A stretch of DNA of 64,000 bases from Prevotellaceae bacterium UBA4361 (GTDB lineage: Bacteria; Bacteroidota; Bacteroidia; Bacteroidales; Bacteroidaceae): assembly GCA_002393575.1 (NCBI GenBank), contig DGSN01000037.1, forward strand, positions 1 to 64,000, given 5' to 3'. The notes below the pieces were generated by a model, which had not been told where the DNA came from, ran no database searches, and saw only the letters and a program-made list of their open reading frames with translations. Each line of letters begins with the position of its first letter. Positions within the stretch are counted from its first letter, which is position 1. Below are positions 24,878 to 34,600 of this stretch, piece after piece. Both the position numbers and the translations under genes were made by a program.

Positions 24878-27800
24878 ATGAAGAAACTTTCACTCTTTGT
24901 GGTAGCTGCTTCTTTGACAACAGCTACATTCGCACAACGTCTTGAAGTGAAGCCGCAGGTCCAGCCCAAGTCGCAAGTCAAGCTGGAACTCCCTAATCAA
25001 CTTCAGCAGAAATTCGTGATTGAACAGCCTGCTCGTATGGTGAACGGCATCAACAACCGTGTGCTCACCCAGCAGAAAGCAATGAAAGGCAAGAAGGCTG
25101 AAGCTCGCAGGAGCACCCTCCTTCCGCTCAATCCTGCTCGCAAGGCTCAAGCAGCACGTAAGGCTCCAGCCAAGATTGTCGCTACTCAGCCTGAAGGTAC
25201 ACACATGTACATGTATCGCAACGCTTCGGCTTATTGGGTGTACATTTTCTACGTGTTGAATGCCACCGTCGTTGACGGAGTAGCAGAAGTGGTGGTCAAT
25301 GGCAACGACCTCTATTTCAAGAACCCTATTTCGCAGTATGCTACTGACACATGGATTAAGGGTACCATTTCGGGAGCAACCGTTACATTCGACTTCCCTC
25401 AAACAGTGGGCTACTCTGGCGGTCAAGAACTCGTGGTTGACCTCTTCGAGTACGATGCCGATTCGCAGTGGTACGTGAAGTCCAGCAGCAAGACATCTCT
25501 CAAGTACTCCTATTTCAGAGGCAGCATGACAACCGACGATGCTGACTTCGTCAGTGGTAACACCATTCTCGGTTTGGCATTCGCTGAAGGTTCTGATTGG
25601 ACCGGTTATGCTGACTGGAACATCCAACTCACTCCTTTCACTGACAAAGCTGTTACGGCTCCTGCCGACCTCGCTACTCAGCAGTATTCACTCTCTCGTT
25701 ACGATGGCTATGGAGCAAGTGTGGGTAGCATCGTTGACCTCGGTGTGTCTGGTTCTGACGTTTATGTGAAAGGTGTTTATTCCGACCTTCCAGACGGATG
25801 GATTAAGGGTACTGTTTCCGATGGCAAGTACGTATTCCCTAACGGACAGTTCATGGGTGCTACAGCTACAAACTACCAGTATTTGGTGGGTGCAGACTCC
25901 ACTCAGGCTTACGATGACTATTATGAAGAATACTACACCGAGTATAGTCTCAATGGCAAGGACATCACCTTCAACCAGTCAGGCGAAACTTACAAGGCTG
26001 ACGGAGCTTTCCTCGTGAATGGAGGCAAGACCGAAGTTAACTTTGCAGCCGAATACAACAGCGCAGTGCTCACTCCGTTCAAGGAAGTGGCAGCAACTCC
26101 AGCAGCTCCAATCATCAACAAAGTTGATCCATTCAACGACAGCTATGGCTATGGAGATATCGACTTCCAGGTGCAGACCTTCGACGTGAATGGCAACTTC
26201 ATCAATCCTGCTAAGGTTTCCTACCAGCTCTATGTAGTAGTCAATGGTCAGCCACGTGTCCTCGAAACCACCAACGATATCTATACCAACCAGGTGGAAG
26301 AAGTGATGAACGAGTGGCCACTCGAATACGGTGACTCTTGGGATGTCTATCCACAGGGTGGTGGACGCACCGTGTTCTACTACTTTGTCACTGGCTTCGA
26401 GAAGATTGGCGTTCAGGCTATCTACCGTGGAGGTGGCGAAGAGCGTCGCTCTGAAATCACTTACTACACTGTGACTGACGACTCCCAGAACCAGGATGCT
26501 GAACCAGAGGTAGCTACCTTCAACGAAGCACAGAAGCAGGAATCTGACAAGAGCATTTACTTCTCATACGACACAACAGGCGAAATCGCTGTGTCGGGTT
26601 CTGGTAAGGCAGAAACTTACGACGTGGCCATCAAGATTGACGACAGCATGGCTGGTTCTTACATCTCAAGCATCCTCATCCCAATCATTGACCCAGAGGT
26701 TGTTACCAACGTATCCGCATGGCTCACCACAGAGCTTCGCATTGACGAAAACGGCAAGAATGTTGTGAACCTCGTTTCGAAAGAAGCTGACCTCAACGTG
26801 GTTGATGACAACGGATATGTCATCGTTACCCTCGACAAGCCTTACCTCATTGGCGAAGATGATGTCTATGTGGGCTACTCCTTCACCGTGACCGACAACA
26901 CTGCCGACTATGGTGCTTCACCAGTGGCTGTTTGTTCTAACAAACTGGAGGATGGTCTTTTCATCCACTCTTCCAAGACCTATCTCAAGTGGATTGACTA
27001 CGTTGACAACTATGGAGGTGACTCTCCTCTCAAGGTTCTCCTTGCTGGCCAGAACATCATGGGCGATGCTGCATACGCTGTGCAGACAGACGACGTGTAT
27101 GTTCAAGTGGGACAGACAGGCACAGTTTCATTCGTCGTTGCCAACATGGGTGCCAACGGTGTGCAGTCTGTAGAACTCGAATGCGACATCGCAGGACAGT
27201 CTTACACAACTACTGTTGACCTCGACCAGCCTCTCTCCAACACTTACGGAACCACTGCTATCGTCAAGACCGAAGTTCCTGCACTTCCTGAAAAAGGACA
27301 CTACGACCTCAACGTGAAGGTGACAAAGGTGAACGGACAGCCAAACGAAAATACCGACGCAGTCAGCACAGGCAGCGTGGAAGTCATCAGCTTCGTGCCT
27401 ACCCACCGTGCTGTTCTTGAGGAATACACAGGTACATGGTGCCAGTATTGCCCACGTGGATTCGTTGGACTCGAAGAAATGAACCGCCTCTATCCTAACG
27501 ACTTCATCGGTATCTCCTACCACAATGGCGACCCAATGGAAATCATAACCGACTTCCCATCTCCTGTAGCTGGATTCCCAGACGCATGGCTCGACCGTGT
27601 GCGTCAGACCGATGCATTCGCAGGCGACCTCGACTACTACAGCTATCAGTTCGGTATCGACCAGGTATGGCTCGAACGGAGCGAAGTGTTTGCACCAGCC
27701 GACATCGACGTGAAGGCTACTTACAATGCTGACAAGACAGAAGTAACAGCTACTTCTACTGTTACATTCCCATTCGAAGTTACCGACAACAAGTACCTCG

Positions 27801-28345
27801 TCACTTATGTCCTCACAGCCGACGAACTCAGCGGTACATCTTCCGACTGGGCACAGGTGAACGCATACGCCGGTGCTGAAGGATGGCCAGCATCTATGGA
27901 CCTCTTCACCAAGGCAAGCTCTCCTGTTGAAGGACTCAAGTTCAGCGACGTTGCTATCCTCGCTCCAAGCATGTTCGGCATGGAAGGCAGTCTCCCAGAG
28001 ACCATCCCTGCTGAAGTGCCTCAGAGCCACACTTACACCTTCTCTCTTGCAGACGCAGTGAGCACAAGCGGTGAAAACCTCGTTCAGGACATCGACAAGC
28101 TCAATGTAGTTGCTCTCCTCATCAACACAGAGACTGGTGCTGTGGTGAACGCCAACAAGTTCCATGTCACTTCACTCGTCGGCATCGAACAGTTCGCTTC
28201 TGAAGACGACAACAACGCAGCCAGCATCGAGTACTTCGACATCGCTGGTCGCAAGATTGCTCCTGCTCAGGCAACAGGCGTTCTGCTCAAGAAGATTTCC
28301 TACAAGGACGGTTCTTCCAAGGCAGTGAAGATTTTTGTGAAGTAA
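24878..28345 (+). CDS. Large secreted Omp28-domain protein with sorting-like tail
   Basis: 1155 residues from ATG 24878 (an ATG two codons earlier is possible). Signal peptide MKKLSLFVVAASLTTATFAQ. Long beta-rich body with repeated segments (PADLATQQYSLSRYDGYG; WIKGTISG and WIKGTVSD) suggesting internal duplication in residues about 100-330. A thioredoxin/Omp28 domain near residues 845-960 with EEYTGTWCQYCPRGFVG. C-terminal tail YFDIAGRKIAPAQATGVLLK ending KIFVK, like the T9SS type A domain. Expected to be exported and anchored at the surface. Own promoter and terminator. No exact function known. Confidence 0.78.
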   Translation: MKKLSLFVVAASLTTATFAQRLEVKPQVQPKSQVKLELPNQLQQKFVIEQPARMVNGINNRVLTQQKAMKGKKAEARRSTLLPLNPARKAQAARKAPAKIVATQPEGTHMYMYRNASAYWVYIFYVLNATVVDGVAEVVVNGNDLYFKNPISQYATDTWIKGTISGATVTFDFPQTVGYSGGQELVVDLFEYDADSQWYVKSSSKTSLKYSYFRGSMTTDDADFVSGNTILGLAFAEGSDWTGYADWNIQLTPFTDKAVTAPADLATQQYSLSRYDGYGASVGSIVDLGVSGSDVYVKGVYSDLPDGWIKGTVSDGKYVFPNGQFMGATATNYQYLVGADSTQAYDDYYEEYYTEYSLNGKDITFNQSGETYKADGAFLVNGGKTEVNFAAEYNSAVLTPFKEVAATPAAPIINKVDPFNDSYGYGDIDFQVQTFDVNGNFINPAKVSYQLYVVVNGQPRVLETTNDIYTNQVEEVMNEWPLEYGDSWDVYPQGGGRTVFYYFVTGFEKIGVQAIYRGGGEERRSEITYYTVTDDSQNQDAEPEVATFNEAQKQESDKSIYFSYDTTGEIAVSGSGKAETYDVAIKIDDSMAGSYISSILIPIIDPEVVTNVSAWLTTELRIDENGKNVVNLVSKEADLNVVDDNGYVIVTLDKPYLIGEDDVYVGYSFTVTDNTADYGASPVAVCSNKLEDGLFIHSSKTYLKWIDYVDNYGGDSPLKVLLAGQNIMGDAAYAVQTDDVYVQVGQTGTVSFVVANMGANGVQSVELECDIAGQSYTTTVDLDQPLSNTYGTTAIVKTEVPALPEKGHYDLNVKVTKVNGQPNENTDAVSTGSVEVISFVPTHRAVLEEYTGTWCQYCPRGFVGLEEMNRLYPNDFIGISYHNGDPMEIITDFPSPVAGFPDAWLDRVRQTDAFAGDLDYYSYQFGIDQVWLERSEVFAPADIDVKATYNADKTEVTATSTVTFPFEVTDNKYLVTYVLTADELSGTSSDWAQVNAYAGAEGWPASMDLFTKASSPVEGLKFSDVAILAPSMFGMEGSLPETIPAEVPQSHTYTFSLADAVSTSGENLVQDIDKLNVVALLINTETGAVVNANKFHVTSLVGIEQFASEDDNNAASIEYFDIAGRKIAPAQATGVLLKKISYKDGSSKAVKIFVK

Positions 28346-28396
28346 TCATACCAACCCGCAAGTGGACGGACAGTCCGTTCGTCCATACAACTATAC

Positions 28397-28438
28397 AAGA
28401 AGGCTGCTATCCCAGCGAGGGATGGCAGCCTTCTTTTT
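28397..28438 (+). terminator. Rho-independent terminator
   Basis: GAAGGCTGCTATCCC (28399-28413) pairs with GGGATGGCAGCCTTC (28419-28433), one mismatch, followed by TTTTT. It ends the large secreted protein gene. Confidence 0.9.
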
Positions 28439-28495
28439 GTCTATGCAATGCGCTTTAGTGAAGCATGGATTCCGCGCGTTTCATCACCAAAGTCT

Positions 28496-28615
28496 GATGT
28501 TCTGACATCTTGCAGTTCTCTCAGCCGAAAACGATGAAGGTTCAAACGCTTCTTGACGGACGTTCGTCGTGATGCGTTTGAACCTTCGTAAAGATGAGAA
28601 CGAACGTTCGTTCTG
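28496..28615. repeat. Cluster of perfect palindromes with ACGTTCGT words
   Basis: GATGT-TCTG-ACATC (28496-28509); a 14-bp perfect stem GAAGGTTCAAACGC (28537-28550) against 28574-28587 enclosing GACGGACGTTCGTC; and the 16-bp perfect palindrome GAACGAACGTTCGTTC (28598-28613). It lies between convergent genes. ACGTTCGT words recur at 39970-40055. Confidence 0.75.
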
Positions 28616-28646
28616 GAAGTGTGTGCTCAAGTACGGGATTCTTCTT

Positions 28647-29495
28647 TTATTCTCCTACGATGCTTGCCTTGATGATGCGGATGTCGCGGAGGGGTTTGTC
28701 GGCAGCACCTGTCTTCACCTTTTCTATTTGCAGCACGATTTTCATGCCTTCTACCACTTCTCCAAACACGGTGTAACTGCCATCGAGCCACGGAGCACCG
28801 CCATACATGCGGTAGGCGCGCATCTGCTCGGGGTTGAACTCGTATGCCGTTGCGGGCAGTTCATCTACTTCCATTTTCGATTCATCGAGCAGTTTTTCAA
28901 GCATGTCGCTCACGCCGTCGCGGTCGCGAGCCTTGCGCATGGCCTCCAGTTCGTCGCTGTGTGCCAGCATTTTTTTGTGGTAGCGTTCATCCACGAGTGC
29001 CTGTTTCCGTGCTGTTTCGTATTCAGACATGGCTGTTTCGTTCTGGAATTTGCCTGTCACGATGTAGAACTGGTGAGGGTCGGAGGCTTTCTTGGGGTTG
29101 ATGTCGTCGCCTTCGCGTGCTGCTGCCACCATGCCTCGCTTGTGGAAGTACTTGGGATAGACGAACTCGGCTGGAATGGTCTCGCCTAAGGTTTTGGTGG
29201 TGTCGGCTTCGGCTGCTGCCAGTTCTGCTTCGTGCCCAGGGCGTGTGTTAGGGTCGCCTGTCTGTATCATGAAGGAGCGGATGATGCGATGGAAGGTGAC
29301 TCCGTCGTAGAGTCCTTCTTTGACGTTCTTGATGAAGTTGTCGCGATGCAGCGGGGTGTCGTTGAAGAGACGGATGCGGATGTCGCCTTCGGTGGTTTGC
29401 AGGAGTACTTCTGTTTCTCCATCTTGGTTCTTGCCTGTGCAGCTTGTCGCAGCCATTGAGCAGAGGACAAGCAGTGTGAATAGGATTCTTTTCAT
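28647..29495 (-). CDS. Cyclophilin-type peptidyl-prolyl isomerase lipoprotein
   Basis: 282 residues from ATG at 29495 (MKRILFTLLVLCSMAATSC), which gives a lipoprotein signal with lipobox ATSC; the ORF continues upstream but without function. Cyclophilin core: TTEGDIRIRLFNDTPLHRDNF, YDGVTFHRIIRSFMIQTGDP, GMVAAA, and PWLDGSYTVFGEVVEGM. An extra insertion of about 80 residues (KFQNETAMSEYETARKQA...) sits before GAPWLDG, as in other Bacteroidales members. It speeds prolyl isomerisation of exported proteins. Divergent from the second MATE gene. Confidence 0.9.
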   Translation of the reverse strand: MKRILFTLLVLCSMAATSCTGKNQDGETEVLLQTTEGDIRIRLFNDTPLHRDNFIKNVKEGLYDGVTFHRIIRSFMIQTGDPNTRPGHEAELAAAEADTTKTLGETIPAEFVYPKYFHKRGMVAAAREGDDINPKKASDPHQFYIVTGKFQNETAMSEYETARKQALVDERYHKKMLAHSDELEAMRKARDRDGVSDMLEKLLDESKMEVDELPATAYEFNPEQMRAYRMYGGAPWLDGSYTVFGEVVEGMKIVLQIEKVKTGAADKPLRDIRIIKASIVGE

Positions 29496-29522
29496 AATTG
29501 TGCTTTTGTTGGTGATTATGCC

Positions 29523-29774
29523 GCAAAGATACAACTTTTGTAAGTGAAAAGTGAAAAGTGAAAAGTGAAAAATTGGGTGAGTTATTAATTAATAGTTAAA
29601 AATTAAACAAATCAACCATAACGATAACTCTAACCCTAACTTTCCATCCGAATGGCAGTTAAGGTTAGGGTTAAGCTCAACTTTTAGTTTTCAACTTTTA
29701 ACTTTTAATTATTAGTTTACCAAATTTTTCACTTTTCACTTTTCACTTTTCACTTACAAAAGTTGTATCTTTGC
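29523..29774. repeat. 252-bp palindromic element with 52-bp perfect ends carrying outward promoters
   Basis: 29523-29574 is the exact reverse complement of 29723-29774 over 52 bp. Each end holds TATCTTTGC facing outward (minus copy 29524-29531, plus copy 29766-29773), next to four TTTTCAC words. The centre holds AACCATAACG-type words and CCATCCGAATGG at 29644-29655, one base from the geometric centre. The element supplies the -7 boxes of both flanking genes. Confidence 0.92.
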
Positions 29775-29799
29775 AGAACGCTATTGTTTTTTGAAAGGA

Positions 29800-31245
29800 A
29801 TGAATCGCAGAATACTTCGTATTGCCATACCTGCCATTGTGAGCAATATCACTGTGCCGTTGTTGGGTCTGATTGACTTGGGTATCGTGGGACACTTGGG
29901 TGCGCCTGCCTATATTGGTGCCATCGCCATTGGAAGTATGATTATCAATCTGATGTACTGGCTGTTCGCTTTTGTTCGGATGGGTACGAGTGGTATTACG
30001 TCGCAGGCGTTTGGCAGAAGGGACTTGGCGGAGGATGCGCGCATCTTGGCAAGGAGTATGTGTATTAGTGGGGTGATTGCCTTTGCGCTGTTGCTGCTTC
30101 AGCATCCCATCCGTGAGTTGGCGTTCTTGCTGATGCGTCCCGATGTGAATATCCGTCCGCTGGCGACCACCTATTTTAATATATGTATCTGGGGCGCACC
30201 TGCGGTGTTGGGACTTAGTAGCTTGTCGGGATGGTACGTGGGTATGCAGAATTCGCGCATACCAATGCTGGTTGCCATTGCGCAGAATGTGGTGAACATC
30301 ATCGTGTCGCTGCTGTTGGTGTTTGCTTTGGGCATGAAGGTGGAAGGTGTGGCATGGGGAACGGTGATTGCGCAGTGGTGCGGTTTCTTGGTGAATCTTC
30401 TGCTTTGTACGAAATACTATGGCAAGGTTATCAGAAAGCTTTATGTTTCTTCACAGAACGACCAGCAGACAGAGAAGCAACGTTCCACGCCCCACGCTTC
30501 ACGCTTCACGCTTCACGTTTCACGCCCCTCGCTTCACGCTTCACGCCCCACGCCCCACGCTTCACGCTCCACGTTGTCACATCGGTGGGAAGGCCTGATG
30601 GCTGCTCTGCGTGCAGAAGGGTGGGTGAGACCGTTCTTCAAGGTGAATGCTCATATCTTCATCCGCACACTCTTCATGGTGTCGGTCAATGTGTTTTTCA
30701 CTTCGGCGGGTTCGTGGCAGGGGGAAATGACGCTGGCTGTCAATTCGCTGCTCTTGCAGTTTCTCTTGCTGTTCTCTTATTTTATGGATGGTTTTGCTTA
30801 TGCTGGCGAGGCGCTTTGTGGCAAATACCTGGGTGCGCATCATCGTGCGCTTTTCGTTCGTGCCGTGCGCCAGCTATTGTTGTGGGGATTGCTGAACGTG
30901 GCGTTTTTCACATTCGTCTATGGCCTTTTTGCTGAGCCTCTGCTGGGACTGCTCACCAACCAGTCTTCCGTCATTGCTGCCTCTCGTCCTTATCAGGCGT
31001 GGCTCATGGTGGTGCCAGTGGTGGGCATGTTGGCTTTCTTGTGGGATGGCATCTACATCGGCACCACTTCCACGCGACTGATGCTGGAATCTGCCATCGT
31101 TGCCACGTGTGTTTATTTCTTAGTGTATTTCTGTTTCCATTCGTCGTGGGGCAATCATGCGCTGTGGCTTGCCTACTCGTTGTTCTTGCTGAGCCGCAGT
31201 GCGTATCAGACGGTGCGGTATCCTCGTGTGCTGATGAAGGTGTAA
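29800..31245 (+). CDS. MATE-family efflux transporter (DinF-like) with in-frame repeat insertion
   Basis: 481 residues from ATG 29800 (MNRRILRIAIPAIVSNITVP). MATE features: LIDLGIVGHLGAPAYIGAIAIG at the start of the first half, GTSGITSQAFGRRD, and in the second half NVFFTSAGSWQGEMTLAVNSLLLQF. It most resembles the DinF subgroup. Between the two halves, residues about 227-262, a stretch reading STPHASRFTLHVSRPSLHAS and on is encoded by TTCACGC repeat DNA and unlike any MATE sequence. The frame is kept, and the insert falls in the cytoplasmic linker. Promoter is the right end of the 252-bp element. Confidence 0.88.
   Translation: MNRRILRIAIPAIVSNITVPLLGLIDLGIVGHLGAPAYIGAIAIGSMIINLMYWLFAFVRMGTSGITSQAFGRRDLAEDARILARSMCISGVIAFALLLLQHPIRELAFLLMRPDVNIRPLATTYFNICIWGAPAVLGLSSLSGWYVGMQNSRIPMLVAIAQNVVNIIVSLLLVFALGMKVEGVAWGTVIAQWCGFLVNLLLCTKYYGKVIRKLYVSSQNDQQTEKQRSTPHASRFTLHVSRPSLHASRPTPHASRSTLSHRWEGLMAALRAEGWVRPFFKVNAHIFIRTLFMVSVNVFFTSAGSWQGEMTLAVNSLLLQFLLLFSYFMDGFAYAGEALCGKYLGAHHRALFVRAVRQLLLWGLLNVAFFTFVYGLFAEPLLGLLTNQSSVIAASRPYQAWLMVVPVVGMLAFLWDGIYIGTTSTRLMLESAIVATCVYFLVYFCFHSSWGNHALWLAYSLFLLSRSAYQTVRYPRVLMKV
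30478..30582 (+). repeat. TTCACGC repeat copy inside the MATE coding sequence (B6)
   Basis: About 105 bp (35 codons) of CCCCACGC / TTCACGC / TTCACGT words, ending CTCCACGTT like the intergenic B copies. Its length is a multiple of three, so the reading frame survives. Confidence 0.85.
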
Positions 31246-31278
31246 AACCATTATTTTTTCATTTTTTGTGGGAATAAT

Positions 31279-31309
31279 TTTGTTTTTTCGTTGACAAGTT
31301 ATAAATTTG
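31279..31309 (+). promoter_or_regulatory. Promoter of tRNA-Leu
   Basis: TTTG 31279-31282, 19 bp, TAAATTTG 31302-31309: a consensus Bacteroidota promoter 22 bp before the tRNA. Confidence 0.8.
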
Positions 31310-31331
31310 CAAATGTTTTTCAGAAATGGCT

Positions 31332-31415
31332 GCCGAAATGGTGGAATGGTAGACACGAGGGACTTAAAATCCCTTGGCCATAACGGCTGTGCGGGTTCGA
31401 GTCCCGCTTTCGGTA
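31332..31415 (+). tRNA. tRNA-Leu (anticodon TAA)
   Basis: 84 nt. Acceptor GCCGAAA pairs with TTTCGGT (one G-T). Anticodon arm GGGAC-TTAAAAT-CCC with anticodon TAA, a long class II variable arm (TGGCCATAACGGCT), and T arm GCGGGTTCGAGTCCCGC. CCA is not encoded. The acceptor, T arm and long variable arm identify leucine. Confidence 0.97.
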
Positions 31416-31498
31416 CAAAAAGGGGTGCATTAGAGTCGCTGTGAAGCGCGGTGTCCTGTTTGTTATTTATTTTGACTTACTTGAAAAATCGGACTTTT

Positions 31499-31570
31499 CA
31501 TCTGCATGACGCAGATGGATGTTATCGCCTGCCATAGGTTGTGAAACTTGTGGCAGGTTTTTTATTTTTT
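31499..31570 (+). terminator. Two hairpins and T-rich terminator downstream of tRNA-Leu
   Basis: CATCTGC-ATGAC-GCAGATG (31499-31517) followed by CCTGCCA (31528-31534) against TGGCAGG (31551-31557) and TTTTTTATTTTTT. The first hairpin may be part of a short trailer RNA; the second is a typical terminator. Confidence 0.75.
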
Positions 31571-31676
31571 ACTTTTTCACTTTTTACTTTCGATTAAATA
31601 TTGTATCTTTGCACCGCGATATTCAATCATCTACTATCTAATCGGTTTGAATAATCACTAACTAATTAATATAAAC

Positions 31677-34600
31677 ATGAAAACATTTTTACGTGCCGCC
31701 TTGGCGGTCGTTTTTTTGTTGGTGTGCAGAGGCGCACAGGCAACAGACGTACAATTTGATGTTACTTCAACTGATGCTGGTGCTTATACCAGCTATTGTG
31801 GTCAGACATGTAACGTTACCTTGAAAAACAAAACATTTTCAGCTTACGAATGGGATGGGGCAGTGTTCCCATTCACGGCTTCGCAAGAAGTGCTTAATGC
31901 CACCTTCGGCGAAGGGAAATGGGATTTGCAAGAGTTTGATTCTTTCGATGGCACGACCATCAAGATGAAGGCTGCGACATCTATTGTTGCCGGACAGCCA
32001 TACGCCATTCGCGTGAAGCAAACGGCTGAAAATCCAACATTCAGCAATGTTACTTTTGCTTCCAGCATTTCCACCAACTTCATCAAAGTTACTCTTAGCA
32101 ATGACTTGGAATTTTGGGGAACGTACTTCAAGCTGGATTGGTATAGAATCGTAAATGGTCAAGGCAATCCCGTAACGGCTTTTTCATTCAAAAGCGATGG
32201 TTCTGGATTAGGTAACTGGCGTCCCAACCAAGAAACATTCAGGGCAAGAGACATAAATAATGAAGCATATTACGGCACTTTCGCATGGTTTTACCACCCT
32301 ACTCTCGACACAACCACCCCATCCCTCTCCCTCGACATCACCAATTCAGGTAGCGGAGAAGGTGGTGAAGGTGGTGAAGGTGGTGAAGGTGGTGAAGGCG
32401 GAGGCGGCGATGAGCCTACCCCAACCACTCTTGAAGGAAAAATAGCAGCTCGTGCCCAAATAACCAATGTACCTACCGTCTATATTGACCTCCCAGAGAT
32501 TGGTAACCAAACTTTGAACGAATATCTTTATAAGAATGTAGGCAGCGACACAACTCCAGAAGAAGCACCTTATCGTCCTGCCAAGATTCAGGTTGTAGCA
32601 ACTTCCGACGTCACAAGTCCCGACTATCTTGAGTCGTTCATCGAGGAAGATACCAATCTGGAAATCAAAGTCAGAGGAAACTCCACGTCTAGAGCTGACA
32701 AACGCCCATACCGCCTAAAATTTGCAAGCAAAAAGACCTCTACCGACGGACAGGCTCACAAGCACGACCTCCTCGGAAAAGGCTATGCCAAGCGCAACTG
32801 GACTCTCCTTGCTAACGTCAACGATAGGTCCCTCCTCCGCAATGCACTCACTTACCACATTGCACAAGCTGTGGGCATGCCTTTCGCTGCTGGTTACAAG
32901 TTCGTTGACCTTGTCATCAACAATGAATACCGAGGCACTTACCAAATTTCCGACCATTGCGAAGTGGATGCCGACCGCATCAACATCAATGCTGACACGG
33001 GCTGGTACGTTGAGTTCCAAGGCAGAAACGACATGTGCGACTATCCAATGTGCTTTGCTGAAGGTGGTGTACTGATGAACATCAACAACCCTGAGCCAGA
33101 CGATGAAAACGATGCCGCCCAGCGCGCTGCCATTATCAACCCAATGAAAGACTGGTTCCTCAACACTTGGAAGAAAGCATTCAGTTCAGGTTTTTCCAAC
33201 CCAGCAACGGGATGGCGCGCCTACAACGACGAGGAAACACTGCTGAAATTCTGGATTGCCACCGAATTCACAGGCGACTACGACGGCTTGATGAGCGTGA
33301 AGGCATATCGTGAAGCCGACGGAAAACTCTGCTGGGGACCTCTGTGGGACAAGGATTTGGCATTCGGAAACTGGGACTCAATGGGTGCGCCTGATGGAAA
33401 ATTGGTGGCTCACCTTCAACAAGCATCCTGCATCCAAGCCTATTTCGAAAACCTGACGAAAGACCCTATATTCATGGCTCATGCAAAGGAAGTCTTGGAC
33501 AATCTCATCAGCGGAGGCATCAAAGCCACTTTGCTCGCTAAAATTGACGAAATGGCAGATGTTGTAAGAGAAACCCAAAAACTAAATCTTGATAAATGGG
33601 GCAACACGCCAAAGGGAGCTTTTGGATATGTTGGCGGTCTTGCCAACTATCAGGCATACGTTGACCAGCTCAAACAATGGTTGAGCGACCGCATCGACTA
33701 CGTGCAGGAGCAATTCGCTATCCTTGAGGAAGCAGCTCATACCGTTTCGGGCGGACTGACACTCGATGCTTCAAAGAACCAATCAGATAATGGTATTGTG
33801 GTCGGACTGCTGGATAAGCTATACAATGTGACGCTTGCTAACAAGTCGTTTGAGAAAGACAAATGGAGTGCCATTTCGCTGCCATTCTCAGTAAACGAGC
33901 AGACATTGAAGAGCGTCTTTGGCGAACAATACGAGCTGAAGGAACTCGCCGGCATTTACTCCAACGGCACCACGCTCTATTTCGCCACACCTGCCAACAA
34001 TGCCATCAACCCAGGAATGCCTTATCTCATTAAGCCTTCGAAGGCTGTTGACACAAATCCTGTTTTCAATGGAGTCATGATGGCATATTGCTCGAACTGG
34101 GACAATAACCATAAGCCATACGGCGAAAGCGTCACATTCGGCAACTACACCTTCAGTGCCAACCTCTATCTCAACTCGCTCAAAGTGGATGGTACCGACC
34201 TCCTCATCGGTGGTGATGCGGCATCGTTCACTACTCCACAAAAGGTAAATTCGTGGGATACGTCTGGTTCCGTTTACGGACTCAACGCATATATCAGAAA
34301 AGCCAACGGAGCCGTAAATCCTACCATCAGCTTCATAGCAGAAGATGCAGTCGAAGAGCAACGCAAACAGATGAACGACGTGCCAACCATCTACATCGAT
34401 ACCAATGCGCCTGTCGATGCCGACAACTGGGGAACAGCAGCCATTGAAGTGTTCGACCAGAACAACATGATTGGCGGCAGCTTCACCTTGGACAACACAG
34501 GACTGAGCGTGAAATACGTGGGCGACGGAAGCGACGAAAAGACATCCTACCGACTGAAGTTCGAGAAAAAACGCGCACTGTTGGGAAGCAAGTCTGGTTC

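Noticed and set aside
32352..32408. GAAGGTGGT tandem repeat as a mobile repeat
   Set aside because: It codes for a GGE linker between domains of the CotH protein and is best explained as a flexible coding linker expanded by slippage.
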